Source of the DNA: Iamia sp. SCSIO 61187
GTDB taxonomy: Bacteria; Actinomycetota; Acidimicrobiia; Acidimicrobiales; Iamiaceae
NCBI RefSeq assembly: GCF_019443745.1
Contig: NZ_CP050948.1
Coordinates: forward strand, 4,964,001-5,028,000
Length of the DNA stretch: 64,000 nucleotides
Direction of reading: 5' to 3'
Below the pieces are notes generated by a model. It saw only the letters and a program-made list of their open reading frames with translations, searched no databases and was not told where the DNA came from. This document shows positions 33,509 to 42,297 of this stretch, piece by piece (position 1 is the stretch's first letter; the number at the start of each line of letters is the position of its first letter). Made by a program: the position numbers and the translations under genes.

Positions 33509-34081
33509 ATGGTTCCCGACGATCGCGACCTAGGGGTCGCGCCCCGGACGAAGTTCTCCTCAGCCCACGCCGCCGAGCTGGCGCTCACGACCTCGGGTCC
33601 TCGCCGGACCCCGAGCCGAGACCGCATCCTCCGGGCCGCCACCGTCCAGTGGTGCCGCGACCTCCAGTTCCCCACGGCGCGAGACGTCGCCCAGGCGACG
33701 GGCCTCAGCTCCGTCTCGAGCGTGGTGACGCCGTTCGGGCGGTGCGTCGACCTCCAAGCGGAGATCATCCGCACCGAGTGGGGCCTGGTGTCCCGGGGGT
33801 GGGCCGCGGCGCCCGACGGATCCCGGCCCCGCTGGCTCGTCGAACACGCCCGTCGACTGGCCGAGCTCGACGGCGCCTGCCTGCGGCTGCCGAGCCTGGT
33901 CTGCTCGGCGGTCGCCGCCGCCGGCGTCACCGCCCTGCCTCGACCCGACCTCCTCGTGCCGCTGCACGCCATGGCCGCCCTGGCCCGTCCCGATGCGGGC
34001 GACGACCCCCGCGCCCTCGTCATCGAGACGGTGGCCCTCGCCGGTTGGCCCGATCGCCGCCAGATGGCGGTGCCGGCATGA
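33509..34081 (+). CDS. Hypothetical protein with degenerate TetR-like helix-turn-helix
   Basis: 190 aa. SRDRILRAATVQWCRDLQFPTARDVAQATGLSSVSSVVTPFGRCVDL (about 40-85) resembles a TetR N-terminal domain in layout, with the usual YxxFxxK replaced. The rest is helical. It overlaps the next gene by ATGA. It may be a DNA-binding partner of that AbiEi-like protein; the role is unknown. Confidence 0.6.
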   Translation: MVPDDRDLGVAPRTKFSSAHAAELALTTSGPRRTPSRDRILRAATVQWCRDLQFPTARDVAQATGLSSVSSVVTPFGRCVDLQAEIIRTEWGLVSRGWAAAPDGSRPRWLVEHARRLAELDGACLRLPSLVCSAVAAAGVTALPRPDLLVPLHAMAALARPDAGDDPRALVIETVALAGWPDRRQMAVPA

Positions 34082-34467
34082 GGCCCGACGACGACGCCAT
34101 CCACATCACGATGCCGGGTGAACCGACCCCCGGGACGGCCACCGAGCGCGACCGCAACGGATGCCTGGTCGAACGGCGGACCATCGACGGCGCCGAGGTC
34201 ATCGTGCACTTCGACGACCTGCCCGAGTGCGACCGAGCCGTCGTCGACGGGATCCCGTGCACGTCGGCCGTCCGCACGATCATCGACATCGCCCCGGACC
34301 TCTGCGCGGCCGAGCTCGACCACATGATCCAGGCCGCGCTGGCGCGTGGGCTCTTCACGCCCGACGAGCTCCGAGCCCGCTGCACCGCCCCCGACCTCGC
34401 CCGCCGGCCCGGTGCCCGCATGGTCCGGCGCGCTCTCATCCGCCTCGGTCTGGGCCACTCGCGGTGA
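34078..34467 (+). CDS. Hypothetical AbiEi/DUF559-linked-like protein
   Basis: 129 aa. IPCTSAVRTIIDIAPDLCAAELDHMIQAALARGLFTPDELRARC resembles the middle segment (xTTPxRTLxDLA...) of type IV antitoxin AbiEi-like and DUF559-linked actinobacterial proteins. The usual N-terminal winged helix and C-terminal nuclease are missing here, so it may be a truncated member. Marks the start of the island-like half of the window. Confidence 0.5.
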   Translation: MRPDDDAIHITMPGEPTPGTATERDRNGCLVERRTIDGAEVIVHFDDLPECDRAVVDGIPCTSAVRTIIDIAPDLCAAELDHMIQAALARGLFTPDELRARCTAPDLARRPGARMVRRALIRLGLGHSR

Positions 34468-34517
34468 CCGGACGCGCCTCGCCACCGAGCCCGCCGAGTC
34501 GGGCCGCGAGCGGTCGA

Positions 34518-36404
34518 TCAGGCCGGTAGGTCGGCGACGTCGCGGACGAGGGTGCGGAGCGCCCGCTCGTCGAGCTCGTCGGCCAGTGCCTGGCGCGCCG
34601 GGTCGAGAGCATCGGGGCGGACCGGGAGCGAGTGGCCGACGAGGTGCGACGAGCCCGGGCCGGCGACGACCAGGCCGATGACGTGGCGACCCGGCACCAG
34701 CTCGTGCGCCCGCGGTGCCGCCGGGACGGTCACCACCTCGCCGGTGGCGGCCTCTCTCAGCTGGGCCCCTCCATCGGCGGTGACGGACTCGACCTTCCAC
34801 AGCCGGTGGCGGGTGGCGCTCCACGACCGAGCGAGATCGACCTCGTCGTCGGGGAGGAGGTCCTCCAGCTCATCGAGGATCCGGTCCAGCCCCTCGCCCT
34901 CGGCCATGTAGGCCTGCACCGAGAAGATCAGGCGCTCCATCGGTCCGGGGCCCACCAGGGAGTTGGTGAAGGGCAGGTCATCGAGGTGGTGGGTGAGGGC
35001 CCAGGTCTGGACCTTCCACCACACGAACGGGGCCCGGGCGGCGAGGTCGGGCGTCGCCGGGCGGCGCAGGCAGCACTGCTTGAACTTGCGGCCCGACCCG
35101 CACGGGCAGGTCTCGTTGCGTCCGACCGCCTTCGGCGGGATCGGGCGCCAGGGATCGAGCTGGGCGCCGCGCTCGTCGGCGCCGGCCAGCTGCCAGGTCC
35201 GCTGGGCCGCATCGACGTCGCCGGCGACAGCCTCCAGCTCTCCGAGGAGCTCCCAGGCCTGGTTCCAACCGTCGCCGGGTTGGGGAGGCCGCGTCACGGC
35301 GGCCTTGGCGAGCAGGTCGCGAGCGGCGCGCGCCATGCCATGGTGGAGGGCCACGAGGGCGAGCAACCACATGGGGCCGATCGTCGGCGCCGGCGCGACC
35401 GACCGGATCCGACGGGCCACGTGGTCCACGACGGTGGTGGGGGCCTGCCGCAGGTTCGCGGCCACGACGGACACGATCTCGGCGGTGCCTAGGAGCGGGC
35501 CCACCGCCGTCGGGACCTCGTCGCCCGAGTCGGCCGGCGCCATCAGGGCGAGCCACAGCACGCCCACCTGCTCGATCGGGGCGTCGTCGTCCCACAGCCC
35601 CGCCGAGGCCAGCAGCTGTCGCCCGACGGCGTGGAGGACGAGCTGCTCCTCGGTGATCCCGGTCCCGCCGACCATCGGGCCGGCGTGGGCCATCCCGGCC
35701 GCATCCAGGGCCTCCTCGAAGGGCTGGCGCAGTGCTCGGATCACGCTGCGGTGATCCGCTAGCAGGTCCGGGACGACGTCTCGGAGGTCGAGCACCCACC
35801 CGTCAGCGTTCGTCGGCGGGGTGCCGAGGTCGCGACCGAGCTCCTCGAAGGCCGTGCGCAGGTGGCCGACGGCAGCCGGGCCGGCGGCTGTCCCGTGGTC
35901 GGCGCGCACCAGGCGGAGGTGCTCCCCGTCGAGCACCAGACCCACGAGGTCGTCGGCCGCGAGGCCCGGCTCCCACGTGTCCGGGAGGGAGATGACCGGC
36001 AGGCCCGGCATCACCGGGTGCGGTGTCGGGTCGGGCTGGAGCTCGACGGTGTCGTCACCGACGAGGACGACCTCGACCGCGGGGAGGGCGACCCAGACGA
36101 GGAGGCCGTCGAGCCCGATGCGGATCTGACGCTCGGAGGCCTCGTCCGCGGCGAGGCGATGCCACGCTGTCACCCCGTCGAGCAGCCACGTCCCGCTGGC
36201 GACGCGCCCGTCCTCCAGCTTGATGGCGCGACCCCGGTGGATGGCCTCGTCGAGCGCGTCGAGAACGGGCCCGTCCTCGTCCCCGAGCCCGGTCCAGCTG
36301 GATCGACTGGCTGACCTTTCCGACGTCCTGTCGGTCGGTGGAGCCGTAGGTGTCGAGCTGCAGGATCCGCTCGCCGTCCGCATCGAACCAGCGGTAGCCG
36401 CCAT
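34518..36404 (-). CDS. SEC-C motif protein, probably frameshifted at its 5' end
   Basis: Open frame of 628 codons whose first 30-40 (to about position 36300) look like out-of-frame translation of the fragment at 36290-36468. Real coding seems to begin at GLGDEDGPVLDALDEAIHRG. GRNETCPCGSGRKFKQCCLR (about residue 430) is a SEC-C zinc motif, found in SecA tails and many defence or repeat proteins. Large helical regions flank it, including TPR-like NQAWELLGELEAVAGDVDAAQRTW before the motif. If one base near 36295 is removed, the two frames join into a 649-aa protein. Cellular role unknown. Confidence 0.6.
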   Translation of the reverse strand: MAATAGSMRTASGSCSSTPTAPPTDRTSERSASRSSWTGLGDEDGPVLDALDEAIHRGRAIKLEDGRVASGTWLLDGVTAWHRLAADEASERQIRIGLDGLLVWVALPAVEVVLVGDDTVELQPDPTPHPVMPGLPVISLPDTWEPGLAADDLVGLVLDGEHLRLVRADHGTAAGPAAVGHLRTAFEELGRDLGTPPTNADGWVLDLRDVVPDLLADHRSVIRALRQPFEEALDAAGMAHAGPMVGGTGITEEQLVLHAVGRQLLASAGLWDDDAPIEQVGVLWLALMAPADSGDEVPTAVGPLLGTAEIVSVVAANLRQAPTTVVDHVARRIRSVAPAPTIGPMWLLALVALHHGMARAARDLLAKAAVTRPPQPGDGWNQAWELLGELEAVAGDVDAAQRTWQLAGADERGAQLDPWRPIPPKAVGRNETCPCGSGRKFKQCCLRRPATPDLAARAPFVWWKVQTWALTHHLDDLPFTNSLVGPGPMERLIFSVQAYMAEGEGLDRILDELEDLLPDDEVDLARSWSATRHRLWKVESVTADGGAQLREAATGEVVTVPAAPRAHELVPGRHVIGLVVAGPGSSHLVGHSLPVRPDALDPARQALADELDERALRTLVRDVADLPA

Positions 36405-36468
36405 CCGTGGGCCGATGGCGACCGCCGGGTCCGGGGTTGACCTTCGTGAGCGAGCGGATCAGTGCCAT
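36290..36468 (-). pseudogene. 5' fragment, conserved QLDTYGS...SQSIQLD protein
   Basis: Start ATG 36468 with AAGGAG about 9 bases upstream, 20 bases after the upstream gene stop. MALIRSLTKVNPGPGG, then ERILQLDTYGSTDRQDVGKVSQSIQLD, resembles a small conserved family I recall near restriction or defence genes (recollection, unchecked). The conserved frame ends near 36290, while coding character continues in the SEC-C frame. Either a frameshift (mutation or sequencing error) or a programmed shift. Confidence 0.55.
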
Positions 36469-36488
36469 GTCAGATGTCTCCTTGGTCA

Positions 36489-37337
36489 TCAGCCGCAGGC
36501 GTCACAGACGCCTGTCAACGGAAGCTGGGTGAAGCACGTCGGGCACACGGCCTTCTTCTTGGATGCGGTGCTCGACGCCCGGGTTCGCTCTCGGCGAGCC
36601 TGCTCCTGCCGCGTCAGGGTTGGTCTCCCTCCATCCGACGGCAAGGTTGCGCCGAAGTGGCGGTAGCAGCGCAACCGCTCTTCTGCGGCATGCGTCTGCA
36701 GATCGTCCGGGAGGGAACCGGTCGCTCGTTCGACGGCAGCGCCGTAGCCATCGCCGACGACGCCCGTCGCCTGAACGCAGACGGCCGTCACCGACGGCTC
36801 GCCAGCGTCGACGCAGGCGTCGGCGACACGAGCAAGGACGTCGCCGATCCAGTAGCGCATCAGCTGCGCGGTGGTGATGTCGGTCCGCGCCTGAACCTCC
36901 GCCGCCAGCTCCGAGTAGGTGATCGTGGCGTTGTAGGTCTGGGCGACCGTCACCAGCACCTCGTGAGCGGCGATCGCCCAGGCTTCCCGCGCCGCATCGG
37001 TCGACACCGCCTCGCCGGTCGAGCGCCGTGGCGTCGCCGGCAGCTTGCGGCCCGGGTCAGCCGTGGGCTCCTGCTCCCACTCAGCCCGCATGGCGGCAGC
37101 AACGTCCGAGAGCGCCTCTTCGTACCGCTCGGTCCGCTGGTCCTCCGCGTCGACCATCCGCTCAGGGATGGTGCCGTACATGGCCACTGCGGCGACCCGG
37201 GCAGCGTCCATCCCTGCGGCCCAGCTCCCGCCGGTGTGGCACCACTTGCTGTGGCGGGCGACAATCCCCTCGGAGATCTCACCCGCCACGACCGCAGCGT
37301 CGAGCTCGTCGGCCATCGTGACGGCCTGGGTCGGCAT
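36489..37337 (-). CDS. Conserved protein of unknown function with C-terminal zinc ribbon
   Basis: 282 aa from ATG 37337 (GGGAGAGC upstream). Central block AWAIAAHEVLVTVAQTYNATITYSELAAEVQ, then MRYWIGDVLARVADACVDAGEPSVTAVCV and GDGYGAAVERATG, is a widespread actinobacterial family I recognise by pattern but cannot name. The C-terminus ends CPTCFTQLPLTGVCDACG, a four-Cys zinc ribbon after a basic stretch. Same strand as, and just upstream of, the SEC-C locus. DNA binding is plausible only. Confidence 0.65.
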   Translation of the reverse strand: MPTQAVTMADELDAAVVAGEISEGIVARHSKWCHTGGSWAAGMDAARVAAVAMYGTIPERMVDAEDQRTERYEEALSDVAAAMRAEWEQEPTADPGRKLPATPRRSTGEAVSTDAAREAWAIAAHEVLVTVAQTYNATITYSELAAEVQARTDITTAQLMRYWIGDVLARVADACVDAGEPSVTAVCVQATGVVGDGYGAAVERATGSLPDDLQTHAAEERLRCYRHFGATLPSDGGRPTLTRQEQARRERTRASSTASKKKAVCPTCFTQLPLTGVCDACG

Positions 37338-37596
37338 GCTCTCCCGGAGCCGGCCTGATGGCTCGCTCGGCGGCGACGTGGTCGACCACCCGCAGCGGGA
37401 TCCTCCTGTCCACACCACCTCGCTACCAGAGCCGGGCGCCTTGCGCGGCGGCATGCCGGCAAAGCGGGTTGTTGCGAACGTGTCGGTGTCCACATCGGGC
37501 GTCGCCATCGACAGCCGTGCGGACGGACCGGCCTCACGCACCCCCGACGTCGAGCCGATGGGGCATCATCGAGCCAGGCTGACGGAGGGAGAAGCC
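37338..37596. other. Divergent intergenic region, no gene seen
   Basis: 259 bases between the zinc-ribbon gene and the NERD-helicase gene. In-frame upstream extensions of both neighbours run into it, but ribosome sites place the starts at 37337 and 37597. No clear dyad or promoter was recognised. Confidence 0.4.
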
Positions 37597-39210
37597 ATGG
37601 GTGTCCTCGTGCCGGAGGACTTCGACCTGTCCACGTTGCGGAACGAGGCCGAGCGCCGGGTCGTGGAGGCGCTGCGCGACGGGCTCACCGACGGCTGGCT
37701 CGTGATCCCCCACGTCCCGCTGAGCCTGACCGACCGCGACCGGGAGATCGACGTGGTCGTCGTGCACCCCGGCTTCGGCGTCGCGGCCCTGGAGGTCAAG
37801 GGGCACCGCGGGATCACCGTTCGCAGCGGCGTGTGGCACGGACCGGACCAGCCCATGACGCCGCAGCCGCCAGCGCAGGCCCGGCAGAACGCCTACGCCC
37901 TCCGCGACCTGCTGAAGGCGGCGAGCCCGACCCTCGACCGGATCTTCGTCGAGTACGCCGTGGTGCTGCCCAACGCCGCCACAGTGTCAGGGGCGGTGCA
38001 GCCCGAGCTCAAGACCGTCCAGGTCCTCACCGGCGACCAGCTGGTCGACATCGCCGACGCGGTCGAGGACCTGATGCTCGCCCGGACCCAGAACCACGCC
38101 CTGACCCCGCCGCAGGTCGAGGCCGTCGTGGCCGCGGTCCGGCCCGACGCGGACTTCCGCTACGACCCGTCGGCGCGCATGGATCGGGCCCGGGCCCGAC
38201 TCGAGGAGCTGTGCCGGGTGCAGACCCAGGCCCTCGAGCGCCTCGACGTGAACCGCCGGGTGGTCGCCGTCGGCGCCGCCGGCACGGGCAAGACCCGCCT
38301 CGCCGGGGCGTGGGCCAGCCGGGCGTGGAGCCGGGGCGAGCGGGTGCTGCTCACCTGCTACAACGACCCGCTCGCCGAGGTCGTGGCGGCGGCGATGCCC
38401 CACGACGAGGCGCTGACCGTGGGCGGGTTCTTCCGCACCGCCCTCGCCCTGCCGGGCATGCCGCACCTCGACATCCCCGCCGGCGCCGACCACGAGTGGT
38501 GGATGGTCGTGGCCGTCGGCCACCTCGTGGCCCACTGGCACCAGGTCGAGGCCCGGTTCGACACCATCGTCGTCGACGAGGCCCAGGACTTCAGCCCGGC
38601 GTGGCTGGCCATGCTCGAGGCGCTGCTCGACCCCGACGGGCCCCGGCGGTTGCTGATGGTCACCGACCCGGCGCAGGTGCTGCACGACCGGGGGTTCCGG
38701 GTGCCGTCGCCCGACGACGGGTGGACGGTGTGCGAGCTGGTGACCAACTGCCGCAACAGCCACCAGATCGCCCGGTTGCTGCGGCGGCGACTCGACGGCG
38801 CCCCGTCACCGATGATCGGCCCCGAGGCGGTCGACCTCCGGTGGGTCCCGGTCGACGTCGCCGCCACCGACGCCGCGGTCCACGCCGTCGGGTCCGAGCT
38901 CGCCCGGTTGATCGACAACGAGGAGCGCCCGGCCCGGTCGATCGGGGTGCTGACCTTCTCGTCCGCGCTCCGGGATCGCCTCCGGGCCGCAGGCCTCGGT
39001 CTCGTCCGCTGGGAGGACCGGGACACCGGGGTGCTCGGTGAGAACGTCCACCGGGTCAAGGGCCTCGAGCTCGACACCGTCGTCCTCGTCAGCGACCGTG
39101 ACGTCGAGCCCGACGACCTCCTCTACGTCGGCGTCAGCCGAGCCGTCAGCGAGCTCATCGTCATCTCACCCGACTCGATCGCCGGACGGCTCGGTCTGAC
39201 GGGCGGCTGA
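37597..39210 (+). CDS. NERD nuclease-domain protein with UvrD-type helicase
   Basis: 537 aa, ATG 37597 with GGAGGGAG. Residues 15-130 form a NERD nuclease domain: REIDVVVVHPGFGVAALEVKGH (Asp52, Glu66, Lys68). From about 220 there is an SF1 ATPase: Walker A GAAGTGKT (226-233), VDEAQDFSPAWLAML (motif II), TNCRNSHQIA, and VHRVKGLELDTVVLVSD with DLLYVGVSRAVSELIV (motifs V-VI). The combination suggests DNA processing or phage defence (NERD-helicases occur in such islands). Its 3' end overlaps the SIR2 gene by 45 bases, tail to tail. Confidence 0.85.
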   Translation: MGVLVPEDFDLSTLRNEAERRVVEALRDGLTDGWLVIPHVPLSLTDRDREIDVVVVHPGFGVAALEVKGHRGITVRSGVWHGPDQPMTPQPPAQARQNAYALRDLLKAASPTLDRIFVEYAVVLPNAATVSGAVQPELKTVQVLTGDQLVDIADAVEDLMLARTQNHALTPPQVEAVVAAVRPDADFRYDPSARMDRARARLEELCRVQTQALERLDVNRRVVAVGAAGTGKTRLAGAWASRAWSRGERVLLTCYNDPLAEVVAAAMPHDEALTVGGFFRTALALPGMPHLDIPAGADHEWWMVVAVGHLVAHWHQVEARFDTIVVDEAQDFSPAWLAMLEALLDPDGPRRLLMVTDPAQVLHDRGFRVPSPDDGWTVCELVTNCRNSHQIARLLRRRLDGAPSPMIGPEAVDLRWVPVDVAATDAAVHAVGSELARLIDNEERPARSIGVLTFSSALRDRLRAAGLGLVRWEDRDTGVLGENVHRVKGLELDTVVLVSDRDVEPDDLLYVGVSRAVSELIVISPDSIAGRLGLTGG

Positions 39211-40731
39211 GCCCAAGGAGTCGAGTGCGTCTTCGACGGCGACCCGGAAGGGAGATCTGACGCCAGGGCGGGCTGCGGCGGACCTGACCTCGAGCAAGGC
39301 AGCGCGGAGAGCGCGCTCGTCGGCACTCAGCACAGACGTGTAGGCATCGTCGACCATGTGGGCGGAGCCGCCTTCGGCTTCGGCGCCGATGAGGTCGATC
39401 AACCGTGCGACCTCGCGGGGCCCCGAGCTGCCGCCGACGTTGACCACGTCGATGTCGCCAGCCCAGAGGTCGCTCACCAGACTCGGCGGGCCCGGAGCGA
39501 GGGCTGTCCCGAACGGCTTGCTCTCCGGCCGAGCGTCGGCGGGGCCGACGGCCCGGCGCACCTGGTGGACGAGACGGTGGAAGTTGTCGTCGGACAGTGA
39601 GTAGCCGACGAAGAGCATGTGCCGGGTCAGAAGCATGGCTTGCACGATGCCGGCGAGGGCGACGCCCTCTCCCTCGAAGCGGAGGTAGTCGTCGCGGGAC
39701 AAGACGACGGCGCGCCCGGCACCGATCGACCCGTGGAGCTTCAACAGCCACGCCGGCGCACCCTGGGCCGACTGATCAGGGAGCACGACATGGGACGTGT
39801 GCCCGGCGTCCCGCCACGCCTGCTCGAACAGGGTGTCGTAGTTCGTCGTCACCGCCTCGTTCACCGGCAGCGAGGCCAAGAGCTGGTGCATCAACGAGAC
39901 GTGGGAAGACGTCACCAGCGGTTCGATCGCGGCGCACAGGTCGATGCCCTGAGAGACCAGACGCCGCTCGATCACCGCTGCGGCGTCGCGGGAATCCAGC
40001 TTCCCGACGGCCTTCCGGTCGGCCCCCGTCATGCCGGCGTCCCGAGCGAGCCGATCGAGGAGGTCCGTCCACCCTGGCAGTCCTGCGCCGATGCCGGTAC
40101 CCGCACCCATGAAGGTGACCAGGCCGCCGGACCGGGCCCGATGCCCGAGATCTGCGGCTCGCATCCGCAGCGGCGCGGAGATGTCGCCCCACAGGTCGTG
40201 ACCCAACCCCGTTCGCGCCTGCTGGACTGCCGAGTACTCGCTCGCCTCCCTGACGACGAGCGTCACGTCGACGTCCCGGAGGGCTGCGGCGGTGGCTGCC
40301 GCCGACACCACCGCCTCGACGACCTCCCCCTTGTCGCCGGCACGCCCGCCACGTCCGATGCCGACGAGCGGGACGCCCAGCAGGGGACGGTCGTCAGCGA
40401 GCGGTCGTGGCCCCGGACGACGAGCGGACCCGGCCGCCCTGATGAACCTCTCGATGGCGGTGACGAACCACTCGACGGGTTCGTGACCCTCCTCGCCGGT
40501 GTGGCCGAGCCAGATGCCGGGCGCCTCTCTGCTCGGCTCCGAGATGCGGGCCACGCGAGATGCGCCGGTCGGGGCGCCGATCACGAGGCCCTCGGCATTG
40601 CGTCTGAGCCCGGGGACGTCCCACGACGTCTCCCCTCGGCGACCCTGGGCGTTCGTGCCGCTCGGGACGAGGATGGCGTCACAGGCGAGGTGCGTGAGGT
40701 CCCCACGGACGACGAACAGGTGACCGCTCAT
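39166..40731 (-). CDS. Macro-like domain + SIR2 NADase-like protein
   Basis: 521 aa. N-terminal 1-180 resembles a macro domain: VVRGDLTHLACDAILVPSG (like GDIT...DAIVNPAN) and LLGVPLVGIGRGGRAGDKG (IGTGGGG-like loop). From 205 a SIR2 domain: FMGAGTGIGAGLPGWTDLL (NAD loop, 209-221), EAVTTNYDTLFEQAW, WLLKLHGSIG (catalytic His), HMLFVGYSLSDDNF. SIR2 proteins of this kind deplete NAD+ during phage infection (Thoeris ThsA, DSR); a macro domain could bind an ADP-ribose-like signal. No TIR or ThsB gene is adjacent. The domain call for the N-terminus is by pattern. Confidence 0.75.
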   Translation of the reverse strand: MSGHLFVVRGDLTHLACDAILVPSGTNAQGRRGETSWDVPGLRRNAEGLVIGAPTGASRVARISEPSREAPGIWLGHTGEEGHEPVEWFVTAIERFIRAAGSARRPGPRPLADDRPLLGVPLVGIGRGGRAGDKGEVVEAVVSAAATAAALRDVDVTLVVREASEYSAVQQARTGLGHDLWGDISAPLRMRAADLGHRARSGGLVTFMGAGTGIGAGLPGWTDLLDRLARDAGMTGADRKAVGKLDSRDAAAVIERRLVSQGIDLCAAIEPLVTSSHVSLMHQLLASLPVNEAVTTNYDTLFEQAWRDAGHTSHVVLPDQSAQGAPAWLLKLHGSIGAGRAVVLSRDDYLRFEGEGVALAGIVQAMLLTRHMLFVGYSLSDDNFHRLVHQVRRAVGPADARPESKPFGTALAPGPPSLVSDLWAGDIDVVNVGGSSGPREVARLIDLIGAEAEGGSAHMVDDAYTSVLSADERALRAALLEVRSAAARPGVRSPFRVAVEDALDSLGSAARQTEPSGDRVG

Positions 40732-40984
40732 CGAAGGGACGGTAGGCCAGGGCCCCCAAGGGCGGCGGAGCACGGCGGCCAGATCCCAGACGGGTACACC
40801 ATCGCCACCCGCTTGCCTGACCGAGGCCAGACACGGGGCACTGCTTCTCGCTGGTGGTCACCGGTCGGTCGTGGGACCATCGGCCCGTGGGAACGACAGA
40901 CCTCGAGGAGCGTGCCGTGCATCTGCAATGAGCCGGTGACACACGGCCCGCCGGGCCCCCACCGGTTCCCCCTGGAGGGGACCG
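40732..40984. other. Divergent intergenic region
   Basis: 253 bases between the SIR2 gene and the gene at 40985. Only short open frames are present. The GGAGGGGACCG before 40985 is the ribosome site of the next gene. No convincing promoter or dyad was found. Confidence 0.4.
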
Positions 40985-41710
40985 ATGCGCAACCACGACC
41001 AGAAGGCGCGCGACATGGCGCGCGCCGTCCTCCCGTCGACGTCTCGCCGAGGCGCCCGCAAGGCCAAGCGCGCCGTGCACGCCGGTGAGCGGGCCCGCCT
41101 GCGCCTCGCGCTGCACGATGCCCGCACCACCGTGCACCCCGACGACGTGCAGGTCGACCTGCACTGGCTCGATCGCAGCGGGATGATCCACGTCGTCGCT
41201 GAGCGGCGCTCCTACGACAAGGTCGCACCGCTCCTGCGGTGGGCCGAGGCCGTGGTCGAGCGGGATGCGGCGCTCGCTGCGGCGAGCTCGTCGGACCGGC
41301 AGGTCTTCTTCCGCAACGTCCTCGGCGTCGGTCTGGTCGCCGACCACGCCCTGTTCCACCTCGGGTGGTCCGTGCTGCGGCTGGAGACGGACCTCGTCCC
41401 TCGGTGGACGCACCAGCGGCGGCGCGTCGAGGGGCTGGCGCTGGCCGCCCTGGTGCAGGCCCTCGTGGATGCCGGGATGCACGGTCCTCTCAACCGGGCG
41501 CTGAAGGCCGAGCGCCACCGCATGGCCCGCCCGCTGACCCGCCGAGAGCGCGTCGAAGCGAAGGAGGCGGGCGACAGCCCGTGGTGGCGGGAGCGCGTCG
41601 AGGGCCGGCTGCTCGCGGGCGCCCACGACGTCGTCGCCTTCGCCGCTGACATCGGCGTCGACCACCTGGCCGTCCGCGTCGTGCATGACCTCCACGTCGA
41701 TCTGCTCTGA
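40985..41710 (+). CDS. Hypothetical basic protein
   Basis: 241 aa with an excellent GGAGGGG ribosome site. The N-terminus is strongly basic (RRGARKAKRAVHAGERARLRL). The middle DVQVDLHWLDRSGMIHVVAERRSYDKVAPLLRWAEAVV is mixed alpha/beta, and the rest is helical. No family recognised. It lies between the SIR2 gene and the interrupted ParB-like gene, in the island. Confidence 0.6.
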   Translation: MRNHDQKARDMARAVLPSTSRRGARKAKRAVHAGERARLRLALHDARTTVHPDDVQVDLHWLDRSGMIHVVAERRSYDKVAPLLRWAEAVVERDAALAAASSSDRQVFFRNVLGVGLVADHALFHLGWSVLRLETDLVPRWTHQRRRVEGLALAALVQALVDAGMHGPLNRALKAERHRMARPLTRRERVEAKEAGDSPWWRERVEGRLLAGAHDVVAFAADIGVDHLAVRVVHDLHVDLL

Positions 41711-41792
41711 CCCCGTGGAGGGATGGAAGCTCCGATCACGCGTCGTCCAGCGCTCGGGTGACGCGCCATCGAGCGGTGGGTGGGTCGACCCC

Positions 41793-42297
41793 TTAAGCCA
41801 CCAGTGCGGCGACGGCCACCTCGGCGTCGGGGACGAGGGCCCGCACCGCTCCTTCGATCAGCTGCACGGCCTCGGAGGGGTCGGACACGGCCACGTGCGG
41901 GAAGGCCGTCGCGTCGCCCACGAACAGGCGCTCGGTGACCATGCGGGCGGCGGCCTGCCGTCCTCGGGTGGCATGGCCGTCGACGACGATGCCGAGCACC
42001 GGGCGCCCGGCGAGGACCGCAGCGGCCGAGCGGTGGTGACCGCTGAGGATGATGGCTCGCCGGCCGTCGTGGCGGCGCGGATGTAGACCACGGGTCGCAG
42101 GTTGCCAGCGTCGCCCTGGTCGGCCCGGGTCGTCCCGGTCCTCGCGTAGGTGTCGTGGTGCAGGTGGTGGTCGACGCCAGCCCAGGTCAGGCCGGGTTGG
42201 GAGCACCAGAGCAGGCAGGGGTCGATGGCCTCCGGCGGCGGCGGCCACGCCAGCGCGGCGGCCACAGCATCCCTGTGTCGTAGTTGGCGTCCCGCGA
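41793..42297 (-). pseudogene. ParB-like gene, 3' part, frame-shifted and cut by an IS
   Basis: Coding pattern moves between frames: SRDANYDTGMLW beside the IS, then AAALAWPPPPEAIDPCLLW to PVVYIRA, then (from about 42060) AIILSGHHRSAAAVLAGRPVLGIVVDGHA to the stop at 41793. SGHHRSAAAVLAG resembles the ParB/sulfiredoxin GxHRxxAAxxxG motif. So at least two frameshifts besides the insertion: a decayed gene. Confidence 0.6.

Noticed and set aside
37358-37582. Small open frame of 74 codons upstream of the NERD-helicase gene
   Set aside because: No ribosome site, Ser/Arg/Pro-rich composition; reads like an antisense shadow of the upstream extension of the zinc-ribbon frame.
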